From assembly GCF_019091455.1 (NCBI RefSeq), contig NZ_JAGXJN010000005.1, forward strand, positions 124,001 through 188,000: 64,000 nt of DNA. Direction: 5' to 3'. A model generated the notes under the pieces. It searched no databases. It was not told the DNA's origin and saw nothing but the letters and a program-made list of their open reading frames with translations. The translations under genes were made by a program, and so were the position numbers. How positions within the stretch are numbered: position 1 is the stretch's first letter; every line of letters begins with the position of its first letter. The DNA comes from Chitinophaga sp. GbtcB8. GTDB lineage: Bacteria; Bacteroidota; Bacteroidia; Chitinophagales; Chitinophagaceae. Below are positions 8,509-17,297 of the stretch, one piece after another.

Positions 8509-9351
8509 ATGACTACAGATGATCAAATAAAGGAAATGGTGCAACAGAAATACAGTGAGATCGCCTTGCAGGAAAAAGACGTTAACCAGGCTTCCTGCTG
8601 CGGTTCCGGCTGCTGCTCTACAGAAGTATATAACATCATGAGTGATGACTATTCCAACCTGGAAGGTTACAATCCTGATGCAGACCTGGGCCTGGGCTGC
8701 GGCCTGCCCACGCAGTTTGCCCGGATACAAAAAGGCAACACCGTTATTGACCTGGGATCAGGAGCCGGTAACGATTGCTTTATAGCCCGGCAGGAAACCG
8801 GCGAAGCGGGGAAAGTGATCGGCATAGATTTTACGTCGGCCATGATAGAGAAGGCCCGCGCAAACGCTGAAAAGCTGCAGTTCAATAATGTGGAGTTCCG
8901 CCAGGGCGATATTGAGCGCATGCCGGTTACCGCCAGCACAGCCGATGTAATTGTAAGCAACTGCGTATTAAATTTGGTTCCTAATAAGGATGGTGTTTTT
9001 AAAGAGATCTTCCGGGTGCTGAAACCCGGTGGCCACTTCAGTATTTCCGATATTGTGCTGGATGGCAACCTGCCGCCCAAAATACAGGCAGCAGCTGAAA
9101 TGTACGCCGGCTGCGTATCCGGGGCTATACAAAAGCAGGATTACCTGGAGCTGATAACAAACAATGGTTTTACCGGCATCACCATTCAAAAGGAAAAAGT
9201 AATTGCTATTCCTGATGATATACTGGCCCAATATTTAACCATGGATGAAATAGCGCAATTTAAAACCAGCCATACCGGCATTTATAGTATTACGGTTTAT
9301 GCCGAAAAACCGGCCGCTGCCAGCTGCTGCGGTCCCGATTGTTGTAAATAA
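8509..9351 (+). CDS. arsM: Arsenite S-adenosylmethionine methyltransferase
   Basis: Methylates As(III) with SAM to mono-, di- and trimethyl species in the cytoplasm. SAM motif I is DLGSGAGND (81-89), preceded by the family signature GLGCGLP (Cys64). Conserved catalytic or arsenic-binding cysteines match Cys64, Cys152 (VSNCVLNL) and Cys202 (YAGCVSGA). The ends carry extra vicinal Cys pairs, CCGSGCC (30-36) and CCGPDCC (273-279), typical of ArsM proteins and likely to bind As(III). Length 280 aa is usual. The next gene follows after 7 bases. Confidence 0.95.
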   Translation: MTTDDQIKEMVQQKYSEIALQEKDVNQASCCGSGCCSTEVYNIMSDDYSNLEGYNPDADLGLGCGLPTQFARIQKGNTVIDLGSGAGNDCFIARQETGEAGKVIGIDFTSAMIEKARANAEKLQFNNVEFRQGDIERMPVTASTADVIVSNCVLNLVPNKDGVFKEIFRVLKPGGHFSISDIVLDGNLPPKIQAAAEMYAGCVSGAIQKQDYLELITNNGFTGITIQKEKVIAIPDDILAQYLTMDEIAQFKTSHTGIYSITVYAEKPAAASCCGPDCCK

Positions 9352-9358
9352 TAACACT

Positions 9359-9847
9359 ATGCAGATCATACCAATGACAGCGGATCACTGGCCGCAGGTA
9401 AAAGCAATTTATGAAAGTGGTATTGCTACCGGCAATGCCACTTTCCAAACCGCTGCACCGGAATGGGAAGAGTGGGATAAGACCCATGTAAAAACCTGCC
9501 GGCTGGTAGCCGTTGAAAACAACCAGGTAATAGGCTGGGCGGCCCTTACAGCGGTATCCGGCAGATGTGTGTACGCCGGTGTAGGAGAAGTAAGCGTATA
9601 TATTCATCCTGATGCCCGTGGTAAAAATGCCGGCACACAGCTGCTGCAGGCCTTAATAACAGCAAGCGAAGCCAATGGCTTCTGGACATTGCAGGCCGGT
9701 ATATTTCCTGAAAACATTGCCAGTATAAAAGTGCATGAGAAATGCGGGTTCCGTTTAGTGGGGCGCCGGGAAAAAATAGGGCAAATGAATGGCCTGTGGC
9801 GGGATACGCTGTTGCTGGAACGCAGAAGCCTTACAACGGGCAATTAA
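9359..9847 (+). CDS. arsN1: GNAT N-acetyltransferase, ArsN1/phosphinothricin acetyltransferase type
   Basis: A 162-aa single-domain GNAT of the PAT/bar/ArsN1 group, which acetylates the amino group of glutamate-mimic antibiotics: phosphinothricin and its arsenic analogue arsinothricin. Visible features are the acceptor region [18 protein letters not shown] (about 67-84) and the acetyl-CoA loop [13 protein letters not shown]. They are followed by [13 protein letters not shown], the usual motif B. I start at ATG 9359, 7 bases after arsM; the open frame extends further upstream only inside arsM. Its place between arsM and acr3 strongly favours an arsenical substrate over a generic one. The substrate is inferred from family and context. 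Confidence 0.8.
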   Translation: MQIIPMTADHWPQVKAIYESGIATGNATFQTAAPEWEEWDKTHVKTCRLVAVENNQVIGWAALTAVSGRCVYAGVGEVSVYIHPDARGKNAGTQLLQALITASEANGFWTLQAGIFPENIASIKVHEKCGFRLVGRREKIGQMNGLWRDTLLLERRSLTTGN

Positions 9848-9857
9848 AATAAAATGC

Positions 9858-10937
9858 ATGAGCAATCAAAATTGCAACCCGGCACAAAGGAAAAAATTAG
9901 GTTTCCTGGATAGGTACTTAACCCTGTGGATCTTCCTGGCAATGGCAGCAGGGATCGGTTTAGGTTATTTCTTTCCGTCATCCGCTACCTTTATCAATTC
10001 CTTTTCCACCGGCACTACTAATATACCGCTGGCAGCAGGCCTCATTCTCATGATGTATCCCCCGCTGGCAAAGGTCCGGTATGAGAACATGGGAGAAGTA
10101 TTTAAGAACACCCGCATACTATCTGTATCCCTTGTATTAAACTGGATCATTGGCCCCATCCTCATGTTTGGCCTGGCAGTATTATTCCTGCATGGTTATC
10201 CCGAATACATGACCGGCTTAATACTTATAGGGCTTGCCCGTTGTATTGCGATGGTTATTGTGTGGAATGAGCTGGCAGATGGTAACCGGGAATATGCCGC
10301 TGGCCTGGTGGCATTAAACAGTATTTTCCAGGTGTTGTTATATAGCGTATACGCATACGTGTTCATCACCTGGCTGCCCACTGTTTTTGGTATGAAAGGC
10401 ATTACCGTTCCGGTAACCATTGCTGCAATAGCCAAAAGCGTAGCCATATACCTGGGCATTCCTTTCCTGGCGGGTATTGTAAGCCGTTACAGTCTTATAG
10501 CCATAAAAGGTGAAACATGGTTCAGGGAAAAATATGTGCCGCTCATCTCCCCTGTTACACTCATAGCTCTGCTGTTTACCATTATGGTTATGTTCAGCCT
10601 GAAGGGAGAGCTGATCGTACAGATCCCGCTGGATGTATTAAGAATAGCAGCACCACTGGTAATATACTTTGCCATCATGTTCCTGGTTAGCTTCCTGTTA
10701 GGGAAAGCTATGGGGGCAAACTATTCCCAAAATGCTTCCATTGCTTTTACAGCAGCTGGTAACAACTTTGAGCTGGACATTGCCGTAGCCATTGGTGTAT
10801 TTGGCATCAACTCCGGCCAGGCATTCGTAGGAGTAATTGGGCCCTTGGTAGAAGTGCCCGCCCTTATAGCGCTGGTAAACGTTGCATTCTGGTTAAGGAA
10901 AAAATATTATAACAATCAAACATTACAAAGCGCCTGA
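9858..10937 (+). CDS. acr3: Arsenite efflux carrier of the ACR3 family
   Basis: A ten-helix inner-membrane carrier that exports As(III) using the proton gradient. The helices are evident throughout its 359 aa. The signature segment [18 protein letters not shown] holds the conserved functional Cys, and [20 protein letters not shown] near the C-terminus carries the conserved Glu helix. The start is ATG 9858, 10 bases after arsN1. The N-terminus [12 protein letters not shown] is short and cytoplasmic. The phosphoesterase gene follows after 5 bases. It is often annotated arsB in this phylum, but the sequence is ACR3-type, not the ArsB type. Confidence 0.93.
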   Translation: MSNQNCNPAQRKKLGFLDRYLTLWIFLAMAAGIGLGYFFPSSATFINSFSTGTTNIPLAAGLILMMYPPLAKVRYENMGEVFKNTRILSVSLVLNWIIGPILMFGLAVLFLHGYPEYMTGLILIGLARCIAMVIVWNELADGNREYAAGLVALNSIFQVLLYSVYAYVFITWLPTVFGMKGITVPVTIAAIAKSVAIYLGIPFLAGIVSRYSLIAIKGETWFREKYVPLISPVTLIALLFTIMVMFSLKGELIVQIPLDVLRIAAPLVIYFAIMFLVSFLLGKAMGANYSQNASIAFTAAGNNFELDIAVAIGVFGINSGQAFVGVIGPLVEVPALIALVNVAFWLRKKYYNNQTLQSA

Positions 10938-10942
10938 TTAAA

Positions 10943-11707
10943 ATGAAAATTGCACTCTTCAGCGACATTCACGCAAACCTGCCTGCGCTCGAGGCATTCT
11001 TTAAAGATGTGGAGAGCCGTAAACCCGACGCCATCTATTGCCTGGGCGACCTGGTAGGCTACAACATCTGGCCTAATGAAGTGATACAGGAGATCCGCAA
11101 ACGCGGCATTCCCACTATTGCCGGTAATTATGATTTTGGTATTGGCCGCAGCAGTAATGACTGCGGCTGCGCGTATAAAACAGACGATGAAAAGGCAAAC
11201 GGCGCCATTTCCATATCATTCACCAATGAAATTGTAAAAGACGAAGAACGCCAATACCTCCGTACGTTACCGGCCCACATCAAAGTAATGTTCCAGCTAA
11301 ACAATGATCAGCTGAACCTGTTGCTGGTGCACGGCAGCCCTCGGAAAATAAACGAGTATTTATTTGAGGACCGGGACGAAAAAAGCCTGCTCCGGATCAT
11401 GCAGGATGCGGATGCAGATGTGATGTGTTTTGGCCATACCCATAAACCTTATCATAGGGTCATTGCCGGAGGAGAAAACCATTTCCGCCATGCCATTAAC
11501 ATTGGTTCTGTTGGCAAACCCAAAGATGGTGATCCCAGGGGTGGTTATGTTTTACTGCATATCAATGAGCACAGCAGCATTTTAAACAAAGCAGCTGTGC
11601 AGGCAGAATTTATCCGTTTTACTTATGATGTTGAAAAAGCAGCAAAAGCCGTAGAGGCCAGCCCGTTACCAAATGCATATGCGGAAAGCCTGCGCAAAGG
11701 CGTATAA
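10943..11707 (+). CDS. Metallophosphoesterase of the ars operon
   Basis: A calcineurin-like phosphoesterase of the YfcE/MJ0936 group with two metal ions. Motifs in order: SDIHAN (D8, H10), GDLVGY, GNYDFG (where most relatives have GNHD), HGSPR and FGHTHKP. The His of GNHD is Tyr here, which removes a residue that normally contacts the substrate. The gene starts 5 bases after acr3, so it is almost certainly co-transcribed with the arsenic genes. Cys residues in DCGCAYK (about 73-78) sit in an insert and might bind arsenic. Substrate unknown; an arsenate or methylarsenate ester, or a signalling nucleotide, is possible. Its stop is 2 bases from the convergent DsbA-like gene. Confidence 0.85.
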   Translation: MKIALFSDIHANLPALEAFFKDVESRKPDAIYCLGDLVGYNIWPNEVIQEIRKRGIPTIAGNYDFGIGRSSNDCGCAYKTDDEKANGAISISFTNEIVKDEERQYLRTLPAHIKVMFQLNNDQLNLLLVHGSPRKINEYLFEDRDEKSLLRIMQDADADVMCFGHTHKPYHRVIAGGENHFRHAINIGSVGKPKDGDPRGGYVLLHINEHSSILNKAAVQAEFIRFTYDVEKAAKAVEASPLPNAYAESLRKGV

Positions 11708-11709
11708 CA

Positions 11710-12417
11710 TCAGGAGCCTAACAACTTTATAATGCTGGATTCCAGCACGTCATAGGGCCGGTAACCGGTTAGCAGCAGCTGGCTGGTACTATTTGCAGAC
11801 CTGATCAGTAAAGCAGGAAAACGGGATATATTCCGTGCCTTTACTTCTTCCAGGTCCTTTTTAAAGCTTTCCAGCACCGCTGGCAGCTCCAATCCCTGCT
11901 CAAAAGCAGCTGCATTAAACAGCTGTGGATCTGCGGCATCCGTTTCCCTGGCAATTGCTATCAATACTTCCTTGCGGGCAATGTTCCGCCCATGGATCAT
12001 AACAGCAGCCCTTACGTTTTCAAGGTAGCGCTCAGCGGCCAATGCCGACTGCTGTTCCGCACATTTAACTGCCAGGCAGGCCGGGTACGATGATGCAGGC
12101 GGATCTGTAAACCAGATCCTGTCATTTAAAGAACAGCCGGTGAGCTGCCTTACCTCTGACCACACCGGGCCCATTTGAACCGGCTTACTAACAGAGCGGA
12201 TAACATCATGATAATGCTCCCAGCTGGAGAGCATGCCACCCATACAATAGCGGATAGTCAGCTGGTAGCGCGGATCTGCGCGCAGCTGCTTCCAGACAGG
12301 CTCAAATGCCCAGCTCCAGCAGCAAAGCGGATCGGTATAATAAGTGATGTCCAATCTGCTCTGCTGCTGCAGGGTTTCAGTATTATTTTTTGGTTGAAGT
12401 CTTTTTACGGCTGCCAC
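11710..12417 (-). CDS. DsbA/FrnE-like thioredoxin-fold protein with CCWS motif
   Basis: A cytoplasmic thioredoxin-fold protein of the DsbA/FrnE (2-hydroxychromene-2-carboxylate isomerase-like) superfamily, with no signal peptide. The active site after the first beta strand reads TDPLCCWSW (Cys32-Cys33-Trp-Ser35), where relatives carry CxWC. The second Cys of the CxxC motif is therefore replaced by Ser, and two Cys are adjacent instead. The helical insert and the C-terminal strand RFPALLI look complete. The first start is GTG at 12417, which overlaps the catalase gene by 35 bases. A TTG at codon 22 would place the start just before the fold. The overlap implies translational coupling to the catalase and a role in redox stress. 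Confidence 0.75.
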   Translation of the reverse strand: MAAVKRLQPKNNTETLQQQSRLDITYYTDPLCCWSWAFEPVWKQLRADPRYQLTIRYCMGGMLSSWEHYHDVIRSVSKPVQMGPVWSEVRQLTGCSLNDRIWFTDPPASSYPACLAVKCAEQQSALAAERYLENVRAAVMIHGRNIARKEVLIAIARETDAADPQLFNAAAFEQGLELPAVLESFKKDLEEVKARNISRFPALLIRSANSTSQLLLTGYRPYDVLESSIIKLLGS

Positions 12418-13381
12418 TGCTTTTAGATTGATCTTCTAATTCCTTCTCTGACTGGCTCCATACATTTACACCTATCGGCACTGCCATTTTTATTTCTTCA
12501 CTGCGTTCCTGGCTCAGGTCCTGGTCCAGCTGGCTTACGCCTTCCAATGTTCTTTCTGTTCCTTCCGGCTGCACATTCAGCAATCCATTTGTTTCAAGCA
12601 CATATTTTACAGGATCATTAATGAACTGCCAGGTTTCACCGAACTGGGTGCTTTCGCCCTCATTCCATGGCCCCTTTACATCGGCGCCGCTGGACATGTT
12701 AAAATACAGGTTACTGTAGCGTGGATCAGATTGTAACACACCCGGCGGGAAGTTAGGCTGAATGGAATCCAGCGCTGCTTCAAACATTTGAAAGTGGGCC
12801 ACTTCGCGTGTCATTAAAAAATTCAGCGTGTCTTTTACATAAGGATCATCTGTGAACTGCAACAGGTATTCGTAGGTTATTTTTGCCCTGGATTCTGCTG
12901 CTATGTTAGAACGCAGGTCAACGGTCAGATCCCCGTTACAGTCGCCATTGATATAGGCTGCGCTCCAGGGCACGCCCTGGCTGTTGGTGTATGCCGGTCC
13001 TCCCCCGCTGGTTGTTAAGAACTGCGGAGCAATCAGGGCCTGGTGTATGAATTGCTCTTTGGCTTTTTTACCATCCAGCATCTGCATGATCTCTGATTCA
13101 TCTGCCGCTTTCTTCAGATCGCCATTGATACCTTGCAGCAGCATTTGAATAGTGGCGCCAACAATTTCCAGGTGGGTAAACTCCTCAGTGGCAATATCCA
13201 TTAAAAGGTCGTACTTGTCGGGAAACGGGCTCCTGGCGCCAAAAGCCTGGCCAAAGTACCTTAACGCGGCTGCTAACTCTCCATTAGCACCGCCAAATTG
13301 TTCTAATAATAAAGTAGCAAAAGCTGGGTCGGGCTTGCTAACCCTTGCATTATACTGCAGGTCTTTTACGTGGTAAAACAT
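12383..13381 (-). CDS. Manganese catalase (non-haem), 332 aa
   Basis: Dismutates hydrogen peroxide with a dimanganese centre in a ferritin-like four-helix bundle. Metal ligands are visible as GELAAALRYFGQAF (Glu35), EEFTHLEIV (Glu/His near 69), AAESRAKITYEYL and REVAHFQMFEAAL. The N-terminus MFYHVKDLQYNARVSKPDP is typical of the family. After residue 290 comes a polar tail ending in Lys/Ser repeats (SGSRKKTSTKK), common in Bacteroidota and Bacillota homologues. The downstream DsbA-like gene begins inside its last codons. The upstream gap to the histidine kinase stop is 179 bases and should hold the promoter. Confidence 0.93.
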   Translation of the reverse strand: MFYHVKDLQYNARVSKPDPAFATLLLEQFGGANGELAAALRYFGQAFGARSPFPDKYDLLMDIATEEFTHLEIVGATIQMLLQGINGDLKKAADESEIMQMLDGKKAKEQFIHQALIAPQFLTTSGGGPAYTNSQGVPWSAAYINGDCNGDLTVDLRSNIAAESRAKITYEYLLQFTDDPYVKDTLNFLMTREVAHFQMFEAALDSIQPNFPPGVLQSDPRYSNLYFNMSSGADVKGPWNEGESTQFGETWQFINDPVKYVLETNGLLNVQPEGTERTLEGVSQLDQDLSQERSEEIKMAVPIGVNVWSQSEKELEDQSKSSGSRKKTSTKK

Positions 13382-13560
13382 ATAACTGGATTTAGTTGCG
13401 AAAAAAGATTTTCTTACAGTGTCAGGTATACAAATAATGTTCCTGCACAGATCTTAGTTACAACGTTTCTAATTCATGTATAAGCTACGTGGAAATACTT
13501 TCCCAGATAAGGCATTACTTACCCGGTTAACATTGCCTCAATGCCTCATAAGATTAGTAA

Positions 13561-15630
13561 TTACCCGGTTGCGGCTGCTTCCTTGTTCATGGAATACACC
13601 GGATAGCTTACGGGGAAATAGGTGTAAAAGCAGGCGCCTTTGCCCGGCTCGCCGGTTGCCCGCATAAATCCCGAATGGTTTTTCATTATTCTTTTACACA
13701 TGGCCAGCCCAATACCGGTGCCTTCATATTTATCCCTTGCATGTAATCTTTGAAAAATAGCAAAGATCACCTCTGCGTACTGCTGCTCAAAGCCAATACC
13801 ATTGTCCTGGAACGATAATTCAAGAAAATATTCGTGCTCAAGATCAGCGGGCGGGTTTTTAATATCTTCTTTCCTCACAAACGTTGAAGCGATCTTAACT
13901 ACCGGTTGTTTATCACAATACTTTAAGGCATTGCCCAGGATGTTTGTAAACAGCTGGGTTACCTGGTCAGGGTAAACATCAATAGCAGGAAGCGGCTCAT
14001 GCAGGATGACCGCATGCCGTTCCTGGATCAGCAATTCCAGGTCAAAACGTACGGACTCCAATACCATATTCAGATCCGTATGTACCTTGTGCTTTACTTT
14101 ATCCAAACGGCTGTAATCCAGTATGGATTTGATGAGCATGCTCATCCTTTTAGCGGAAGTATTGATCTTTGGAAAATACTTGTCTATAACTGCCTGGTTA
14201 TTGGGATTGCTCTGGATGATGTCTGTGAAGGTTTGAATTTTCCGTAATGGTTCCTGCATGTCATGTGAGGCAACATAGGCAAATTGTTCCAGCTCCCAGT
14301 TCTTGTTCTCCAGCTGCATTACATAATCCTTCATCTTGTCTTCTGTAAACTTCCGCTCCGTAAGGTCGCGGGTAACCTTTGAAAATCCAATGATCGAATT
14401 ATCCCCGCCATGAAGGGCGGTTATGGTAATGCTTCCCCAGAACCGGCTACCGTCTTTCCGTACGCGCCATCCCTCATGGGTGGCTTTTCCATTTTTAACT
14501 GCAATCTCGATCAGCTTTTCAGGCAAGCCGGCCTCTTTGTCCCTGGGTGGGTAAAAGATACGGAAATTTACCCCTATGATCTCTTTTGCCTGGTAACCTT
14601 TGATCCTTTCTGCTCCTATATTCCAGCTGATCACATTTCCCTGCTCATCCAGCATAATGATTGCATAGTCCTGTACTTCCTGCACCATTTTATGATAGCG
14701 TTCCTCACTCTTCCGTAGCTCAGCAATACTAATTTTCAATTCTTCAGATGAACGTTTCAGCTCATCATCAATTAATTTCTTTTCAGTAAGATCGCGGGTT
14801 ACCTTTGTAAAACCTATAACATCCCCATTGCCGGCATGCAGTGCAGTTATTACAATGCTTCCCCAAAAACGGCTGCCATCCTTTCTTACGCGCCACCCTT
14901 CATGTTTTGCGCTTCCGGTATGTCTTGCGCACTCAATTAATTTCTGCGGCAGGCCGTTTGCCTGATCAGGGGCCTCATAAAATATTGAGAAATGCTTTCC
15001 GAGTATTTCTTCAGCTTTATATCCTTTGATCTTTTCGGCGCCTAAGTTCCAGCTTTTGATCACGCCATTTACATCCAGCCTGATGATCGCATAATCCTGG
15101 ATCTCTGCAATCATCCCCTGGTACATTTCACCACTTTCATTAAGGGCCTGGTTAGCATTGCGCAGCTGCGTGGCGCCGGATTCCGAACGTTCCGCTGCTG
15201 CTCTTTCCAGGCTCAGGTCCAGCGCCAGTTCAGAAAACCCCAGCAGCTGTCCTTTTTCATTGTAAAGGGCCTTCAATGAGATCTGGCCCCAGTATGTTGA
15301 GGCGTCTTTACGTATACACCATCCTTCATAAACGGCTTTACCATCCAGCATAGATACTTTCAGCAGGTTAGCCGGAATGTCCGCAGCCCGGTCCTCCGGT
15401 AAAAAGCTTATGTCAAAATGCTTGCCTATGGCCTCTGACCTGCTGTATCCCTTAATGATCCCGGCTCCTTTGTTCCAGCTTTTTATAATACCTTCCTTAT
15501 CAAGAAATATAAGGGCACACGTTTCCTGCTCCTCTACAATTTTTTGAAAAAGCCGTTCTTCATTTGTCTGACCGGCCGGTTCATCCTGAAAAGCTCCTGT
15601 ATTTTCTGGTTTAGTGTTTATGGTACCCAT
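13561..15630 (-). CDS. Soluble histidine kinase with three PAS domains, 689 aa
   Basis: A cytoplasmic sensor kinase with no membrane segment or signal peptide. Three PAS/PAC units occupy about 28-145, 165-290 and 310-435. The second and third are near-copies, each with GWRVRKDGSRFWGS and VTRDLTE. A HisKA domain follows with the phospho-acceptor His in VASHDMQEPLRKI. The HATPase_c domain shows the N box NILGNALKYC, the G1 box DNGIGF and the G2 box GTGIGLAMCK. No receiver domain is attached and no response regulator gene adjoins it, so it is probably an orphan kinase. The nearest gene in transcription direction is the Mn catalase, 179 bases on; a role in oxidative or light signalling is speculative. 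Confidence 0.9.
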   Translation of the reverse strand: MGTINTKPENTGAFQDEPAGQTNEERLFQKIVEEQETCALIFLDKEGIIKSWNKGAGIIKGYSRSEAIGKHFDISFLPEDRAADIPANLLKVSMLDGKAVYEGWCIRKDASTYWGQISLKALYNEKGQLLGFSELALDLSLERAAAERSESGATQLRNANQALNESGEMYQGMIAEIQDYAIIRLDVNGVIKSWNLGAEKIKGYKAEEILGKHFSIFYEAPDQANGLPQKLIECARHTGSAKHEGWRVRKDGSRFWGSIVITALHAGNGDVIGFTKVTRDLTEKKLIDDELKRSSEELKISIAELRKSEERYHKMVQEVQDYAIIMLDEQGNVISWNIGAERIKGYQAKEIIGVNFRIFYPPRDKEAGLPEKLIEIAVKNGKATHEGWRVRKDGSRFWGSITITALHGGDNSIIGFSKVTRDLTERKFTEDKMKDYVMQLENKNWELEQFAYVASHDMQEPLRKIQTFTDIIQSNPNNQAVIDKYFPKINTSAKRMSMLIKSILDYSRLDKVKHKVHTDLNMVLESVRFDLELLIQERHAVILHEPLPAIDVYPDQVTQLFTNILGNALKYCDKQPVVKIASTFVRKEDIKNPPADLEHEYFLELSFQDNGIGFEQQYAEVIFAIFQRLHARDKYEGTGIGLAMCKRIMKNHSGFMRATGEPGKGACFYTYFPVSYPVYSMNKEAAATG

Positions 15631-15876
15631 CTGTAGTCTATACTAAAGCGCTTTATCGTATTTGAAGGGGGCTGTAAGTCAACAAGCTGGATGTTTTCCC
15701 CTTTATATCAATATACCATTTGGAATTCTAGCAGAATCAAATATAGTGAAAATAAAGAATAGCATCTAACTCCGATCCACAGTAGTATTGCATTGTTTAA
15801 CTATTTAAAGCAGCACTATGCGCGATACTTTAGTGGCCCGGATTTGGCTGTAAGCCAAGATATCAAAACATATTTT

Positions 15877-16074
15877 ATGCCATGGTATAATGGAGATTAT
15901 CCGCCGTCCTATAAAAATCAGCCGGTGATATTACGCAAAAAGGCTGTTGAGATCGCTAATAGGCTCCTGGAAAACGGCGTTGATGAAGGCGTTGCAATTG
16001 CCACCGGTTTAAAGCAGGCGCGGGCGCAATTAAAAAAAGAAAAACAATCGCCGAAAAAAGATCTTCAGAAATGA
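15877..16074 (+). CDS. Small basic protein of the MPW...YPPS type, 65 aa
   Basis: The frame opens further up at a TTG (15793). The recognisable part begins at Met 15877 with MPWYNGDYPPSYKNQP, followed by AVEIANRLLENGVDEGVAIATGLKQAR. This is a widespread bacterial and phage small-protein pattern, often starting MPW, with two amphipathic helices and a Lys-rich tail. I prefer 15877 because the residues before it look random. The function is not known to me. It lies upstream of an AraC gene and downstream of the divergent kinase, with no overlap. Confidence 0.5.
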   Translation: MPWYNGDYPPSYKNQPVILRKKAVEIANRLLENGVDEGVAIATGLKQARAQLKKEKQSPKKDLQK

Positions 16075-16174
16075 ACCTGGGGTACTGTTCCTGCAGGCAA
16101 TGATACTTTACAATGCAGCATCCCGGTAACCTTTATCGTTTTTATTTAAGGTTTGATTTACTTAATTTTGCCGG

Positions 16175-17032
16175 ATGATTACCCGGCACCTGACTGATAT
16201 AAGCTCCAAAGGTTTTAAGGTCCACGAGATCTCAGGGGCTGTAGATACCCTGCATAATCATAACAGGCGGGATTATTATAAAATAGTGCTGGTAACCGGC
16301 GACATGATCCTTACCTACGGTGATCAAACCATCGAAATAAACGGTACTATCTTATTCTTCGCCAATCCCCGTGTACCCCATACTGTAGTGCACCGCTCCA
16401 AAGAGAAAAAAGGTTATGCCTGTCTTTTTACCGAAGCTTTTATTGCAGGCAGGGAACGCGCGGAGATCTTACAAAGCTCCCCCCTGTTCCGTACGGACGC
16501 CAATCCTGTGATCCCCGTTAACAGCGAACAGGCGGCATTTTTGGGCAGCCTTTACCGGGAAATGCTGTCTGTGCACCGTAGTGATTATGATTACAGGAAC
16601 CAGCTGCTCAGGAGCTGCGTAGAGCTTATCATTCACGAGGCATTGAAGATCCAGCCATCCCCAAACGGGTTACAGCAAAAAAATGCAGCTACCCGGATCA
16701 CCCATTTATTTATGGAATTACTGGAAAGGCAATTTCCGGTAGAAAGCACCGGAGATCCGCTCAGGTTAAGAACCGCACAGGATTTTGCCGGCGCGCTCTC
16801 TGTACACGTAAACTACCTTAACCGGGCCGTAAAAGGGTTTACCGGCAAACCCACCTCGGTACATATTGCGGAACGTATTGCCGCAGAAGCAAAAGCCCTT
16901 TTGCAGCATAGCAACTGGAGCATTGCAGACATTGCCTATGGCCTGGGTTTTGAATACCCCACGTATTTTAATAACTACTTCAAACGGGTAACCGGCGCTA
17001 CGCCAAAATCCTTCAGGAAAAGGAAAGTTTGA
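16175..17032 (+). CDS. AraC family transcription regulator, 285 aa
   Basis: The N-terminal half is a cupin sensor (HNHNRRDYYKIVLVTG, then NPRVPHTV). The C-terminal half is a two-HTH AraC DNA-binding domain with FAGALSVHVNYLNRAVK and IADIAYGLGFEYPTYFNNYFKRVTGATPKSFRK. This is the common Bacteroidota regulator found beside single oxidoreductases. The next gene in the same direction is an aldo/keto reductase 265 bases on, separated by a hairpin repeat element, and is its probable target. A TAATTTTG box at 16163-16170 resembles a -7 element but is too close to the ATG to serve it with a normal leader. Confidence 0.88.
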   Translation: MITRHLTDISSKGFKVHEISGAVDTLHNHNRRDYYKIVLVTGDMILTYGDQTIEINGTILFFANPRVPHTVVHRSKEKKGYACLFTEAFIAGRERAEILQSSPLFRTDANPVIPVNSEQAAFLGSLYREMLSVHRSDYDYRNQLLRSCVELIIHEALKIQPSPNGLQQKNAATRITHLFMELLERQFPVESTGDPLRLRTAQDFAGALSVHVNYLNRAVKGFTGKPTSVHIAERIAAEAKALLQHSNWSIADIAYGLGFEYPTYFNNYFKRVTGATPKSFRKRKV

Positions 17033-17145
17033 AAATCATACTTTTTGGTTTGATTCTCTTTCAAAAATGAGCCCTCTTTAATTGAAACTTTGTACGCATA
17101 AAATTGGATGCTGACGGTCATGAAGACTGCGCTGAGGCCCTGCTT

Positions 17146-17266
17146 CGTCATTGCGAAGCAGCGCGCGGGTTTGTGCGCAGCACGCTGAAGCAATCTCCCG
17201 CCATTCATGCACAAGATTGCTTCGGCGCCCACGCACAATCGCTTTACACTGCGCCTCGCAATGACG
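17146..17266. repeat. Nested inverted-repeat (REP/MITE-like) element
   Basis: A 121-base element bounded by perfect 11-bp terminal inverted repeats CGTCATTGCGA (17146-17156) and TCGCAATGACG (17256-17266). Inside are TTGTGCG (17171-17177) against CGCACAA (17232-17238), and GAAGCAATCT (17187-17196) against AGATTGCTTC (17214-17223). All three arm pairs nest, so it can fold into one long hairpin. Such elements with CATTGCGA ends are dispersed in many bacterial genomes. It occupies most of the gap between the AraC regulator and the aldo/keto reductase. It contains no gene. Confidence 0.8.
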
Positions 17267-17297
17267 GCAATCATTAATTATCATAAATACAAGCATC

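Noticed and set aside
16163..16170. Perfect -7 box TAATTTTG before the AraC gene
   Set aside because: It lies only 5 bases before the chosen ATG with no -33 partner at the right distance, so a promoter call is not supported.
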